DNA of 29,503 bases. Origin: JAKLKS01 sp964370855. Its GTDB lineage: Bacteria > Planctomycetota > JAJSAM01 > JAKLKS01. The stretch lies in contig CAYJMF010000058.1 in NCBI GenBank assembly GCA_964370855.1, forward strand, positions 1 through 29,503. Direction: 5' to 3'. Within the stretch, counting starts at the first letter, position 1; each line of letters opens with the position of its first letter. Both the position numbers and the translations under genes were made by a program. The notes beneath the pieces were generated by a model. That model ran no database searches and had not been told where the DNA came from. It saw only the letters and a list, made by a program, of their open reading frames with translations. Positions 1 through 6,905 of this stretch are shown here, one piece after another.

Positions 1-23
1 GCCCGAGAGGGGAGTTATCCACA

Positions 24-51
24 GAAAAGTAGAAAAGTGGAGGACGTCCCC
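24..51. repeat. Possible half of a REP-like palindromic element
   Basis: This AT-containing stretch has two spaced AAAAGT units followed by GGACGTCCCC. Read on the other strand it begins GGGGACGTCC and then shows two ACTTTTC blocks. The long hairpin at 22223-22330 has the same layout: GGGACGT, then spaced ACT units in an AT-rich stretch. A facing second arm is not visible, so it may lie before position 1 or have been lost. A perfect DnaA-box sequence, TTATCCACA, lies just before it at 15-23. Relatedness to the other hairpin is a judgement by eye. Confidence 0.35.
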
Positions 52-140
52 TTTCGCCCTTTCTCCATTTCTTGGCTCGCGCGGGGGGGGGGGCGGAGGA
101 TGGGGGTTTCGACATCGCACGGGACGGAGGTTCCACAGAC

Positions 141-1022
141 ATGGCCAAGGCCACGCTGCGCCTGAAGACCGGCCTCGCCGAGATGCTCAAGGGCGGGGTC
201 ATCATGGACGTCACCGACGCCGCCCAGGCGAAGATCGCCGAGGATGCCGGGGCCGTCGCCGTCATGGCGCTGGAGCGGGTCCCCTCGGACATCCGTCGCG
301 ACGGCGGCGTCGCCCGCATGTCCCCGGTCCGCAAGATCCGCGAGATCCAGGAGACCGTCTCCATCCCCGTGATGGCCAAGTGCCGCATCGGGCATTTCGT
401 CGAGGCGCAGATCCTCGAGGCCCTGGGCGTGGACTACGTGGACGAGTCCGAGGTCCTCACCCCCGCCGACGACCAGTTCCACGTGGAGAAGCTCGCCTTC
501 AAGGTCCCCTTCGTCTGCGGCTGCCGCAACCTCGGCGAGGCGCTCCGCCGCATCCAGGAGGGGGCCGCCATGATCCGCACCAAGGGGGAGGCCGGCACCG
601 GCGACATCGTCGAGGCCGTCCGCCACATGCGCTCCGTCGTGTCGGAGATGGCCGCCCTCGGCCGGATGACCGCGAAGCAGCACGCCGCGAAGGCGAGGGA
701 GTACCGGGTCCACGTGGAGCTCGTGAAGCTCGTGGCGAAGAAGGGGAAGCTCCCGGTCCCCAACTTCGCCGCCGGCGGCATCGCCACCCCCGCCGACGCC
801 GCCCTCATGATGCAGCTCGGCGCCGAGGCGGTCTTCGTGGGCTCCGGCATCTTCAAGAGCGAGGACCCGCCGGTGCGCGCCCGGGCCATCGTCGAGGCGA
901 CGACCCACTTCAAGGACGCGCAGCGCCTGGCGAAGATCTGCGAGAACCTCGGCGAGGCCATGCGCGGCATCGAGGTGTCCAAGATGGCCCCGGAGGCGAT
1001 GCTCCAGGGCCGCGGCTGGTAG
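141..1022 (+). CDS. pdxS: Pyridoxal 5'-phosphate synthase, PdxS subunit
   Basis: This is the synthase subunit of the deoxyxylulose-independent PLP pathway. It condenses ribose 5-phosphate, glyceraldehyde 3-phosphate and ammonia delivered by PdxT. The 293-residue product matches the family's usual length. The N-terminal motif GGVIMDVTDA is present, with Asp23. Lys80 in PVMAKCRIGH and Lys148 in RTKGEAGTG correspond to the two catalytic lysines. The DESEVLTPAD and VPFVCGCR blocks are also conserved. The ATG at 141 is chosen because GGACGGAGG lies about ten bases upstream; an in-frame TTG at 72 would add a non-conserved leader. The gene is followed after eight bases by pdxT, so the two subunits are probably made from one mRNA. 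No promoter could be picked out upstream. Confidence 0.97.
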   Translation: MAKATLRLKTGLAEMLKGGVIMDVTDAAQAKIAEDAGAVAVMALERVPSDIRRDGGVARMSPVRKIREIQETVSIPVMAKCRIGHFVEAQILEALGVDYVDESEVLTPADDQFHVEKLAFKVPFVCGCRNLGEALRRIQEGAAMIRTKGEAGTGDIVEAVRHMRSVVSEMAALGRMTAKQHAAKAREYRVHVELVKLVAKKGKLPVPNFAAGGIATPADAALMMQLGAEAVFVGSGIFKSEDPPVRARAIVEATTHFKDAQRLAKICENLGEAMRGIEVSKMAPEAMLQGRGW

Positions 1023-1030
1023 GGACGCCG

Positions 1031-1636
1031 GTGGCGCGCCGCCGGGCCTCCTCCCGCCCCGCCGTCGGGGTCCTCGCGCTCCAGGGGGACTTCGACGCCC
1101 ACGCCCGCGCGCTCCGCGCCGCCGGCGCGAGCGAGGTCGTGGAGGTGCGCCTCCCGGGGGATCTCTTCGGGCTCTCCGCCCTCGTGCTCCCCGGCGGGGA
1201 GAGCACGGCGCTCCTCAGGCTGCTCGCCTCCTCGGGCCTCGACCGCGCCCTCCCGGAATTCCACGCGAGGGGCGGCGCGCTCTTCGGCACCTGCGCCGGG
1301 GCGATCCTCCTCGCCCGCGAGGTGACGCGGCCGGCGCAGGCGTCCCTCGGGCTCCTCGACGCGACGGTGGAGCGCAACCACTACGGCCGGCAGGTGGATT
1401 CCTTCGAGGGGGAGATCCCCTTCGGGAAGGGGCCCCCGCTCCCCGTGGTCTTCATCCGCGCCCCGGCCTTCGTCCGCGTCGGGAGGGAGGTGGAGGTGCT
1501 CGCGGAGCACGGGGGGCTCCCGGTCCTCGTCCGCGAGGGCCGCGTCCTCGCCTGCACCTTCCACCCGGAGCTGACGGGGGACCCGCGGATTCACCGGCTC
1601 CTCCTCGAAACGGCCCCGGTTACCCTCTCACCGTGA
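1031..1636 (+). CDS. pdxT: PLP synthase glutaminase subunit PdxT
   Basis: This is the class-I glutamine amidotransferase partner of PdxS. It hydrolyses glutamine and channels ammonia to the PdxS barrel. The 201-residue product shows the family motifs in order: GVLALQGDFDAH (residues 13-24), LPGGEST (53-59), the nucleophile Cys88 in GTCAG, VERNHYGRQVDSFE (113-126), and the His178/Glu180 pair in FHPE. The GTG at 1031 is the first plausible start after the pdxS stop and only a weak AGGGA lies before it. The first ten residues are Arg/Ser/Ala-rich and precede the conserved domain. The stop overlaps the GTG of the next gene (GTGA), which suggests translational coupling. Confidence 0.95.
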   Translation: MARRRASSRPAVGVLALQGDFDAHARALRAAGASEVVEVRLPGDLFGLSALVLPGGESTALLRLLASSGLDRALPEFHARGGALFGTCAGAILLAREVTRPAQASLGLLDATVERNHYGRQVDSFEGEIPFGKGPPLPVVFIRAPAFVRVGREVEVLAEHGGLPVLVREGRVLACTFHPELTGDPRIHRLLLETAPVTLSP

Positions 1637-2046
1637 AGCCGCCCCGCCTCCAGCTCGTCCTCCTCGCCGTGGACGACCTCCCCCGGGCCGCCGCCTTCTA
1701 CGACGCTGCCTTCGGCTGGGAGATCGGCGTGGACCTCTCCGTCTACCGCGAGTACCGCCTCCCCGGGAGCACCGGGGTCTCCCTCTACGCGCGCTCCGGT
1801 TTCGCCTTCAACACCGGCATCACCCCCTCCTCCGTCCCCGAGGGGGCGACCACCTCCTCGGAGCTCTACCTCTCCGTGGACGATCTCGACGCCGCCTGCG
1901 CCCGGCTGAAGGCGGCGGGGGCGCGGGAGCTCTCGCCGCCCGCCGATCGCTCCTGGGGGGACCGGGCCGCCTACTTCGCCGATCCCGACGGCAACGTGAT
2001 CGCCGTGGCCGTAGAACTGCCGGGCCACGACGGGCCGGCCTCCTGA
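1633..2046 (+). CDS. VOC (glyoxalase/bleomycin-resistance) superfamily protein
   Basis: The 137-residue product has the layout of a small single-module VOC protein. The N-terminal LQLVLLAVDDLPRAAAFYDA resembles the usual first strand and helix. ELYLSVDDLDAACARLKAAGA starts the second beta-alpha-beta unit. The end YFADPDGNVIAVA is the hallmark C-terminal strand. These proteins are dioxygenases, isomerases, glyoxalases or binding proteins, and the substrate cannot be read from sequence. The GTG start overlaps the pdxT stop by four bases, so it is co-translated with the PLP synthase genes. Whether it acts in vitamin B6 metabolism is unknown. Confidence 0.85.
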   Translation: MKPPRLQLVLLAVDDLPRAAAFYDAAFGWEIGVDLSVYREYRLPGSTGVSLYARSGFAFNTGITPSSVPEGATTSSELYLSVDDLDAACARLKAAGARELSPPADRSWGDRAAYFADPDGNVIAVAVELPGHDGPAS

Positions 2047-2105
2047 TTCCCCCCTTGCGCGCCCCCCCGTCCTCCGCCTAGTCTCCTCCGCGGGGAGGGA
2101 CCAGG

Positions 2106-2936
2106 ATGCCGACCCGGGACGCGCTGATCTTCGGCTGCTGCCTGCTCGGGCTGTCCGCGGCCTGCGCGGCGGCGGCGGCGATCCTCCATGCCCGCCACCG
2201 GAGGATCCTCTCCCTCGCCGCGGCCGGCACCGCCGCGGGAGCGGCCCTCCTCTCCGCCGCCGTCGCCGTCGGGCAGTGGATCGAGGGCGGGAAGATCACC
2301 GCTTCCTGGTTCGAGTCCATCCTCCTCCTCCTTGCCGGGCTCTCCGCCGCGGCCGCGTGGCTGGCCGCGGGATCGGTCCGGAGGGGCCCTTCCGGCACGG
2401 GAGGAGTCCCCGCGCTCGCATCGGCCGCCGGCGTGGCCCTCGCCTCCCTTCTCGGTTCCGTCCTCGCGCTCGGCCTCGACGACACCTCCTGGTACTCCCC
2501 CCCTGCCATGGCCTCTCCCTTCGCCCTGGTCTTCGTGTTCCTCCACCCCCTCTCCACGGGGTTCCTTCTTTCCACCGCCGTCCCCGCCTCCGGTCTCCTC
2601 CTCTCCCCCTCCGGCCGCGCCCGCCCCGCCCCCTGGGACGCGGCCATCCGGCGACTCCTGCACGCCGGCCTCCCTCTGCTCGTCATCGCCCTCGCCGCCG
2701 AGGCGGTCTGGCACGGAAGCGCCTGGTCCGCCCCCTGGTCCTTCGACCTCTCCGAGACCTGGCCCCTCCTCTCCGTCCTCGTGTTCGTTCTCTGGTTCCA
2801 CCTGCGGCGGGCCGCCCCGGATCGGCCACGGACCGCGTCGGCGCTCCTCCTCGCCGGGGGTGTGGTCCACGTGGGATATTGGCTCTACTGCTGGCTCCTC
2901 CCGACCGCCCTGCAGAGCATGAACTGGTTCGTCTAA
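2106..2936 (+). CDS. Divergent CcsA/ResC-like membrane protein (degenerate WWD motif)
   Basis: This is a 276-residue, strongly hydrophobic protein with about eight membrane segments. Residues 198-234 resemble the heme-handling WWD region of the CcsA/CcmC cytochrome c assembly family. The motif reads W207-SAP-W211-S-F213-D214, followed by ETWPLLSVLVFVLWFHLR, where the family usually has a WGxYWSWDPKETW-type sequence. His147 in a predicted helix (FVFLHPLSTGF) is placed like a family heme-ligand histidine. The C-terminal LQSMNWF is a poor match to the usual LHSY end. Family membership is inferred from this pattern. No cytochrome c or other maturation gene lies nearby, so the function is uncertain. 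GGGGAGGGACC precedes the ATG. Its TAA overlaps the TAG of the convergent gene within the tetranucleotide CTAA. Confidence 0.7.
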   Translation: MPTRDALIFGCCLLGLSAACAAAAAILHARHRRILSLAAAGTAAGAALLSAAVAVGQWIEGGKITASWFESILLLLAGLSAAAAWLAAGSVRRGPSGTGGVPALASAAGVALASLLGSVLALGLDDTSWYSPPAMASPFALVFVFLHPLSTGFLLSTAVPASGLLLSPSGRARPAPWDAAIRRLLHAGLPLLVIALAAEAVWHGSAWSAPWSFDLSETWPLLSVLVFVLWFHLRRAAPDRPRTASALLLAGGVVHVGYWLYCWLLPTALQSMNWFV

Positions 2937-4147
2937 CGGATCCCCTCCAGCGCCCCCGCGAGGTCCTCCAGCAGGTCCTCGGCGTCCTCGCACCCCACGG
3001 AGAGGCGCAGCAGCCCGTCCCCGATCCCCCGCGCCGCCCGCACCTCCGGCTCGACGCTGGCGTGGGTCATGGTCGGCGGGTGGCAGACGAGGCTCCGAAC
3101 GCCGCCGAGGCTCTCGGCGAGGGTGAAGAGCCGCAGTCCCCGCAGCAGCCGCCGCGCCGCCGCCTCCCCGCCGGCCACGTCGAAGGAGACCATGGCGCCG
3201 AACCCCTCCATCTGCCGCTTCGCCGTTTCGTGGCCCGGGTGGGACGCGAGGCCCGGCCAGTGGACCCGCTCCACGGCGGGGTGGCCATCGAGGAAGCGGG
3301 CTACCCGCTCCGCGTTGGCGAGGTGCTTCTCCATGCGGAGCGGAAGCGTCCGGAGCCCGCGCAGCACGAGGAAGCAGTCCTGGGGCCCGGGCACGGCGCC
3401 GGCGGCGTTCTGCAGGAACCGGAGCCGCAGGAACAACTCCTCGTCGTCCACCAGCAGCGCCCCCCCGAGGACGTCGGAGTGGCCGTTCAGGTACTTCGTC
3501 GTCGAGTGGAGGACGACGTCGGCCCCGAGCGCGAGCGGCCTCTGGAGGACCGGCGTCGCGAAGGTGTTGTCCACGAGCACGAGGGTCCCCCGCCGCCGTG
3601 CCAACGCCGCCGCCGCCGCGAGGTCCGTCACGCGCAGCAGCGGATTCGACGGCGACTCGAGCCAGAGGAGGGCCGCGGGCGTCGAGAGCGCCTCCTCCAG
3701 CGCCGCGAGGTCCGTCGTGTCCCTGAAGTCGAAGGCGATGCCGAGCGGCGCGAACACCTTCGTGAAGAGCCTCCAGGCGCCGCCGTAGAGGTCGCCGGAG
3801 GCCACGACGCGGTCCCCGCAACGCAGCGACAGCAGCACCGTCGTCGCCGCCGCGAGCCCGCTCGCGAAGGCGAGGCCGTGGCGCGCCCCCTCCACGGCGG
3901 CGAGCGCCGCCTCCAGCGCGGAGCGGGTCGGGTTGCCGGTGCGCGCGTAGCACCACTCGGGATTCCCGCCGGGCTCCGCCTGGGCGAAAGTGGCGGTCTG
4001 GTAGACGGGCACGGCGACGGCGCCGGTGTGCGGGTCCCCGTCGGACCCGCCTCTCACGGCGAGGGTGGAGGGCCTCCAGCGGGCGGCGGCGGCGGCGGCT
4101 CCGCCGCCGCCGATACGGATGCGATTCCGATTCTCGATGATGGGCAC
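2933..4147 (-). CDS. metB: Cystathionine gamma-synthase-type PLP enzyme
   Basis: This is a Cys/Met-metabolism PLP-dependent enzyme of about 404 residues. It most likely joins an O-acylhomoserine to cysteine to give cystathionine; a lyase or sulfhydrylase role is possible. Motifs seen in order are VYQTATFAQ, YARTGNPTR, FASGLAAATTVLLSL, SGDLYGG, WLESPSNPLL, VDNTFATPVLQRPL, the PLP lysine in HSTTKYLNGHSDVLGG (residue 218), and SLGGVRSLVCHP near the end. I place the start at the GTG at 4147 because GGAAGGAG lies six bases upstream. An in-frame ATG at 4174 overlaps the upstream stop but has no ribosome site. Residues 1-25 are a Gly/Ala-rich extension. It follows homoserine dehydrogenase and shares its SAM-riboswitch leader, which supports a methionine biosynthetic role over a degradative one. 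Confidence 0.9.
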   Translation of the reverse strand: MPIIENRNRIRIGGGGAAAAAARWRPSTLAVRGGSDGDPHTGAVAVPVYQTATFAQAEPGGNPEWCYARTGNPTRSALEAALAAVEGARHGLAFASGLAAATTVLLSLRCGDRVVASGDLYGGAWRLFTKVFAPLGIAFDFRDTTDLAALEEALSTPAALLWLESPSNPLLRVTDLAAAAALARRRGTLVLVDNTFATPVLQRPLALGADVVLHSTTKYLNGHSDVLGGALLVDDEELFLRLRFLQNAAGAVPGPQDCFLVLRGLRTLPLRMEKHLANAERVARFLDGHPAVERVHWPGLASHPGHETAKRQMEGFGAMVSFDVAGGEAAARRLLRGLRLFTLAESLGGVRSLVCHPPTMTHASVEPEVRAARGIGDGLLRLSVGCEDAEDLLEDLAGALEGIR

Positions 4148-4170
4148 GGGATTCTCCTTCCGGGGAGGGG

Positions 4171-5220
4171 TCATGCGGCGGGCACGGATTCGAGGCGCGC
4201 CGCCGCGGACCGTCCGCGGGCGAACGCGAGGATGTCGTTGAGGACGGCGGAAGCGGTGGCGGGGCCGCCGGCGCCGGGACCGCGCAGGGAGAGGTCACCG
4301 GCAAGGCGGGTGCGGATGAGGACGGCGGCCTCCCCCGCGGCGGCGCAGAGCGGGTGGTCCTCGGGGAGGGTCTCCGGGGCGACGCGGGCGCCGGCGGCGG
4401 TCACCCGCGCGACGAGGCGGGTGCGGCGGCCGCGTCGGGTGGCCTCGCGGAGACCGGCGAAGTCGGCGGCGCCGACGCCACGCCGCCCCACGGCGCCGAG
4501 GGGGAGGACGAGGCCGAAGGCCGCCGCGGCCACGATGCATGCCTTCGCCGCGGCGTCCCTGCCGTCGAGGTCGGCCGCGGCGTCCCCCTCGGCGTAGCCG
4601 AGGCGACGGGCCTCCGCAACGGCCTCCTCGAGGGAGGCCCCCTCCTCGCAGCGCGACAGCACGAAGGTGGAGGTGGCGTTCCACGCCCCGGCGACCTCCA
4701 GGACGCCGGCGCCGCGGAGCGCGCCTCCGAGGAGTTCGAGGACCGGCACGGCGCCGGCCACGGAGGCGGAGGCGAGGATCCGCGCCCCGGCGCGGCGGCG
4801 GAGCGCCTCGACCTCGCCGGGGAAGAGGGCGAGGGCGGCCTTCGACGCGGTGACGACGTCCCGCCCGGCGCGGAGGGCGGCGACGAGGGGGAAGGCGTCG
4901 AGGCCGCCGGCTTCGAGGTCCGACGGCGCGAGATCCACGACGGCGTCGGCGGGGATGCGGGCCGCGGCGGCGGCGCCGGAGAGCGCCAGGAACCGGGCCC
5001 GGTGGCGGCCGAGGGTCCCCCCCTCCTTCGCGGCGAGCACGGAGGGGGGATCGAGCCCCCCCGGGTCGTGGAGGGTGCCGGATCGATCCGTGACGGAGAC
5101 GATCCGGATCTCCCCCGCGGCGGCGAAGGGGGCGGCGGCCCGGAGGAGGGCGCGGCCGACGACGCCGCAGCCGAGGACGGCGAGACGAAGCGGAGGCGAG
5201 ACGGACGCGGCGGGGCCCAT
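4171..5220 (-). CDS. hom: Homoserine dehydrogenase
   Basis: This enzyme reduces aspartate semialdehyde to homoserine using NAD(P)H. The 349-residue protein starts with a Rossmann fold (LAVLGCGVVGRAL, glycines 17, 19 and 22), followed by SVTDRSG. The family block GRDVVTASKAAL contains Lys127. NATSTFVLS and GYAEGDAAADLDGRDAAAKA follow, with Asp218, Asp222 and the catalytic-type Lys226. A C-terminal GPGAGGPATASAVLNDIL closes the catalytic domain. There is no ACT domain, so it belongs to the short form. AAAGGA lies about five bases before the ATG. It is the first gene of a two-gene methionine operon with the cystathionine gamma-synthase, behind a SAM-I riboswitch, so transcription should fall when S-adenosylmethionine is plentiful. 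Confidence 0.93.
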   Translation of the reverse strand: MGPAASVSPPLRLAVLGCGVVGRALLRAAAPFAAAGEIRIVSVTDRSGTLHDPGGLDPPSVLAAKEGGTLGRHRARFLALSGAAAAARIPADAVVDLAPSDLEAGGLDAFPLVAALRAGRDVVTASKAALALFPGEVEALRRRAGARILASASVAGAVPVLELLGGALRGAGVLEVAGAWNATSTFVLSRCEEGASLEEAVAEARRLGYAEGDAAADLDGRDAAAKACIVAAAAFGLVLPLGAVGRRGVGAADFAGLREATRRGRRTRLVARVTAAGARVAPETLPEDHPLCAAAGEAAVLIRTRLAGDLSLRGPGAGGPATASAVLNDILAFARGRSAAARLESVPAA

Positions 5221-5250
5221 GGAGGTCCTTTCCGACCCCCGAAACGCGCA

Positions 5251-5400
5251 ACGCCCCCCCCCCCGGAAGCCCGGGGGGGGGTGGGGGGTTTTACCCCCCC
5301 GCCCCCAGAATCACCGACGCNNNNNNNNNNGGCGCCGCGGGCGCGCCCCCCCCCCCCCCCCCCCCCCCCCCCCCGCCGGGCGCGGGGGGGGGGGGGGGGG
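5251..5400. other. Assembly gap with flanking homopolymers in the hom leader
   Basis: Ten Ns stand at 5321-5330. C11 (5254-5264) and runs of G and C lie before them, and C31 (5344-5374) and G17 (5384-5400) after them. On the minus strand this is the stretch between the SAM aptamer and the hom start, where an expression platform is expected. A C-run/G-run hairpin around CCGGGCTTCCGG (5262-5273) could be real, but its tracts are suspect. The long homopolymers look like sequencing or scaffolding artefacts. No gene can be supported between 5221 and 5421. Confidence 0.85.
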
Positions 5401-5421
5401 CCCGCGTTTCTCCCCCGCCGG

Positions 5422-5534
5422 CCTCATCTTCCGGAAGGCGAACGGCCTTCCGCGGGAATTGGCACCTGCGAGGAGATCACTCCTCCGGTTGCCGTGGGGT
5501 CACAGGGCCCGTCCCTCGCCCACTCTTGATAAAG
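5422..5534 (-). promoter_or_regulatory. SAM-I (S-box) riboswitch aptamer
   Basis: Read on the minus strand from 5534, the sequence carries the S-box elements in the right order. CTTTATCAAGAG forms the 5' side of P1 and its junction. GAGGGA (5512-5517) and GGGCCC follow, then GGCAACC (5487-5493), which completes the kink-turned P2. GGAGGAGTGATCTCCTCG forms P3, and GGTGCCAATTCC (5455-5466) is the conserved J3/4-P4 entry. CGGAAGGC/GCCTTCCG (5432-5452) pairs as P4. GGAAGATGAGG closes P1, which pairs CTTTATC with GATGAGG allowing G-U. It precedes hom and the cystathionine gamma-synthase gene, exactly the pathway this riboswitch controls. The downstream terminator or ribosome-site switch cannot be read because of the assembly gap. 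Confidence 0.94.
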
Positions 5535-5546
5535 TCGGGGTGCGTC

Positions 5547-5575
5547 GTGTCTCGGTTGTCTCTTTCTCGAGTCAA
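5547..5575 (-). promoter_or_regulatory. Candidate promoter for the SAM riboswitch transcript
   Basis: On the minus strand TTGACT (5570-5575) matches the -35 consensus at five of six bases. AGACAC lies 17 bases downstream (5547-5552) as a weak -10. Transcription would begin near 5540, a few bases before the first base of the aptamer, which is the geometry expected. The -10 is poor, so this rests mainly on position. Confidence 0.35.
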
Positions 5576-5654
5576 CCCGGTAATGTGGCGCGTGTTCTAC
5601 AGGGTCGCCGGCGGCGGCGTCAACTTTCCGCCGCCGGGGAGAGGAAGCGGATCC

Positions 5655-6263
5655 GTGAAGTCCCACGTCGTCCTGCGGTCGCCGCTCTCCCCCGCGGAGG
5701 CGGAGGAGGCCCTGCGGGCGGCCATCTCCGATCCCCCTCCGCTGTGGATGGGGATCCTCCCTCCGCCGTATCCGGACCTCCTCGCGAAGCGCGGGACGAA
5801 GTGGTTCGTCGGAACGGCGCGGGACGGGCGGATTCGCGTGCGCGTGCGCGTCCAGTTCCTTGTCGCCAGCGGGGGCGGATTCCGACCATGGTTCCGGGGC
5901 CGCCTCGTCCCCGACGGGGAGGGATCCCGGCTCGAGGGGAGGTTCTGCATCGCCCCCTCGACCCTCATCCTCACGGCCCCGCTCTGGCTGGGCCTGCTCT
6001 GGATCTTCGTCGGAGGAATGGGGATGCTGGCCGGCGGCGGGGAGGAGATCCCCGGGGGAAGGTGGGTGGGACTCGGCCTCGTCGGCACCTCCCTCGGGTT
6101 CGCCCTCTGGGCGAGGTTCGTCGTGTTCGTCGGATCGCAGGCGGACGACGGCGAGGAGACCCTCCGCCGCTTCCTCGCCCTCCACCTCCGGGTCACACCC
6201 GGCGGGCCGGAGGAGGGGCGGCCCTTGCGCTCCCCCCGTGAGAATCCTGAAGCTCCATCCTAG
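5655..6263 (+). CDS. Hypothetical membrane protein, tandem paralog 1
   Basis: The 202-residue product begins at a GTG with GGAGAGG about ten bases upstream; earlier in-frame starts are not supported by the paralog. It has a soluble N-terminal half, two predicted membrane helices (about 103-125 and 137-160) and a short cytoplasmic-type tail. It shares three blocks with the next gene: LRSPLSPAEAEEALR at residues 7-21, FRGRLVPDGEGSRLEGRF at 80-97, and RRFLALHLRV at 171-180. The two are therefore products of a tandem duplication. I do not recognise the family. The last 20 residues are Pro/Glu/Arg-rich and have no counterpart in the paralog. Confidence 0.75.
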   Translation: MKSHVVLRSPLSPAEAEEALRAAISDPPPLWMGILPPPYPDLLAKRGTKWFVGTARDGRIRVRVRVQFLVASGGGFRPWFRGRLVPDGEGSRLEGRFCIAPSTLILTAPLWLGLLWIFVGGMGMLAGGGEEIPGGRWVGLGLVGTSLGFALWARFVVFVGSQADDGEETLRRFLALHLRVTPGGPEEGRPLRSPRENPEAPS

Positions 6264-6316
6264 GAATCTCATGGGCCCCGGGTCCTCCGCCCGGGGTCCG
6301 CGCAGCGGAAGGGGAC

Positions 6317-6874
6317 ATGCTCGTGAAGCCCACCCTGGTCCTCAGGTCGCCGCTTCCTCCCGCGGAGGCGGAGGAAGCGCTGCGGGGCGTCCTTGCGTCT
6401 CCACGGCCATGGTCGGACCTCCTGTCGAAGCCCCGGGCCGACGGCATCTTCGGGACCATCGGCGGCGGGAGGATCTCCCTGCGCTACCGGAGCGTGATGC
6501 GCAACAGCGCGAGCCCGGTCTTCCGGGGGAGGCTCCTCCCCGACGGGGGCGGTTCCCGGGTGGAAGGGAGATTCGGGGTTCCCCTCGGAAGCCTCCTGGT
6601 GTTGGCCTTCTTCGCGTACTTCGTACTCGGCCTCGCCTCCATGGGCGTCGCCCTCGTCGTCCTCGGTGACGAGGAGCCGGAGGGGGGCGCCTGGAAGGGG
6701 TTCCTCTTCATCGGGGTCGCCATCGGCTTCGCCCTCTTCGCCCGGTTCATCTGGTTCCTCTGCAGGCGGATGGCCGCCGGCGAGGAGGAGGCCCTGCGCC
6801 GCTTCCTGGCCCTCCACCTCCGGGTCCCCGTGGCCGAGCCCGGGCCGGAGGGGGCCGCTCCGCCCCGACCTTGA
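6317..6874 (+). CDS. Hypothetical membrane protein, tandem paralog 2
   Basis: This 185-residue protein has the same plan as the gene before it. LRSPLPPAEAEEALR is at residues 9-23, FRGRLLPDGGGSRVEGRF at 69-86, two membrane helices at about 92-117 and 127-149, and RRFLALHLRV at 161-170. The region between the first two blocks is shorter and diverged, so the duplication is old. GGAAGGGG lies before the ATG; a GTG two codons later has better spacing and aligns with the paralog's start, so either may be used. It is 53 bases from paralog 1 and probably co-transcribed. Function is unknown. Confidence 0.75.
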   Translation: MLVKPTLVLRSPLPPAEAEEALRGVLASPRPWSDLLSKPRADGIFGTIGGGRISLRYRSVMRNSASPVFRGRLLPDGGGSRVEGRFGVPLGSLLVLAFFAYFVLGLASMGVALVVLGDEEPEGGAWKGFLFIGVAIGFALFARFIWFLCRRMAAGEEEALRRFLALHLRVPVAEPGPEGAAPPRP

Positions 6875-6877
6875 GTT

Positions 6878-6898
6878 TTCTAAAGTTTTACTTTAGAA
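6878..6898. promoter_or_regulatory. AT-rich perfect palindrome before the AAA ATPase gene
   Basis: TTCTAAAGT (6878-6886) and ACTTTAGAA (6890-6898) form a perfect 9-bp inverted repeat with a TTT spacer. It ends seven bases before the ATG at 6906 and starts just after the previous stop. It is the most AT-rich short stretch in this part of a very GC-rich window. Its position suits an operator or an RNA hairpin that controls translation of the ATPase gene, perhaps by autoregulation. This is inference from symmetry and location. Confidence 0.55.
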
Positions 6899-6905
6899 TT
6901 CTCAC

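Noticed and set aside
15..23. DnaA box as evidence for a replication origin
   Set aside because: Only one box is seen, with no cluster, no AT-rich unwinding region and no dnaA or dnaN nearby.
72..140. Upstream TTG start for pdxS
   Set aside because: It adds 23 non-conserved residues and has no ribosome site, while the ATG at 141 has one and matches the family N-terminus.
1971..4304. Long minus-strand open frame across four genes
   Set aside because: Arg/Gly-rich shadow of the VOC, CcsA-like, cystathionine gamma-synthase and hom genes.
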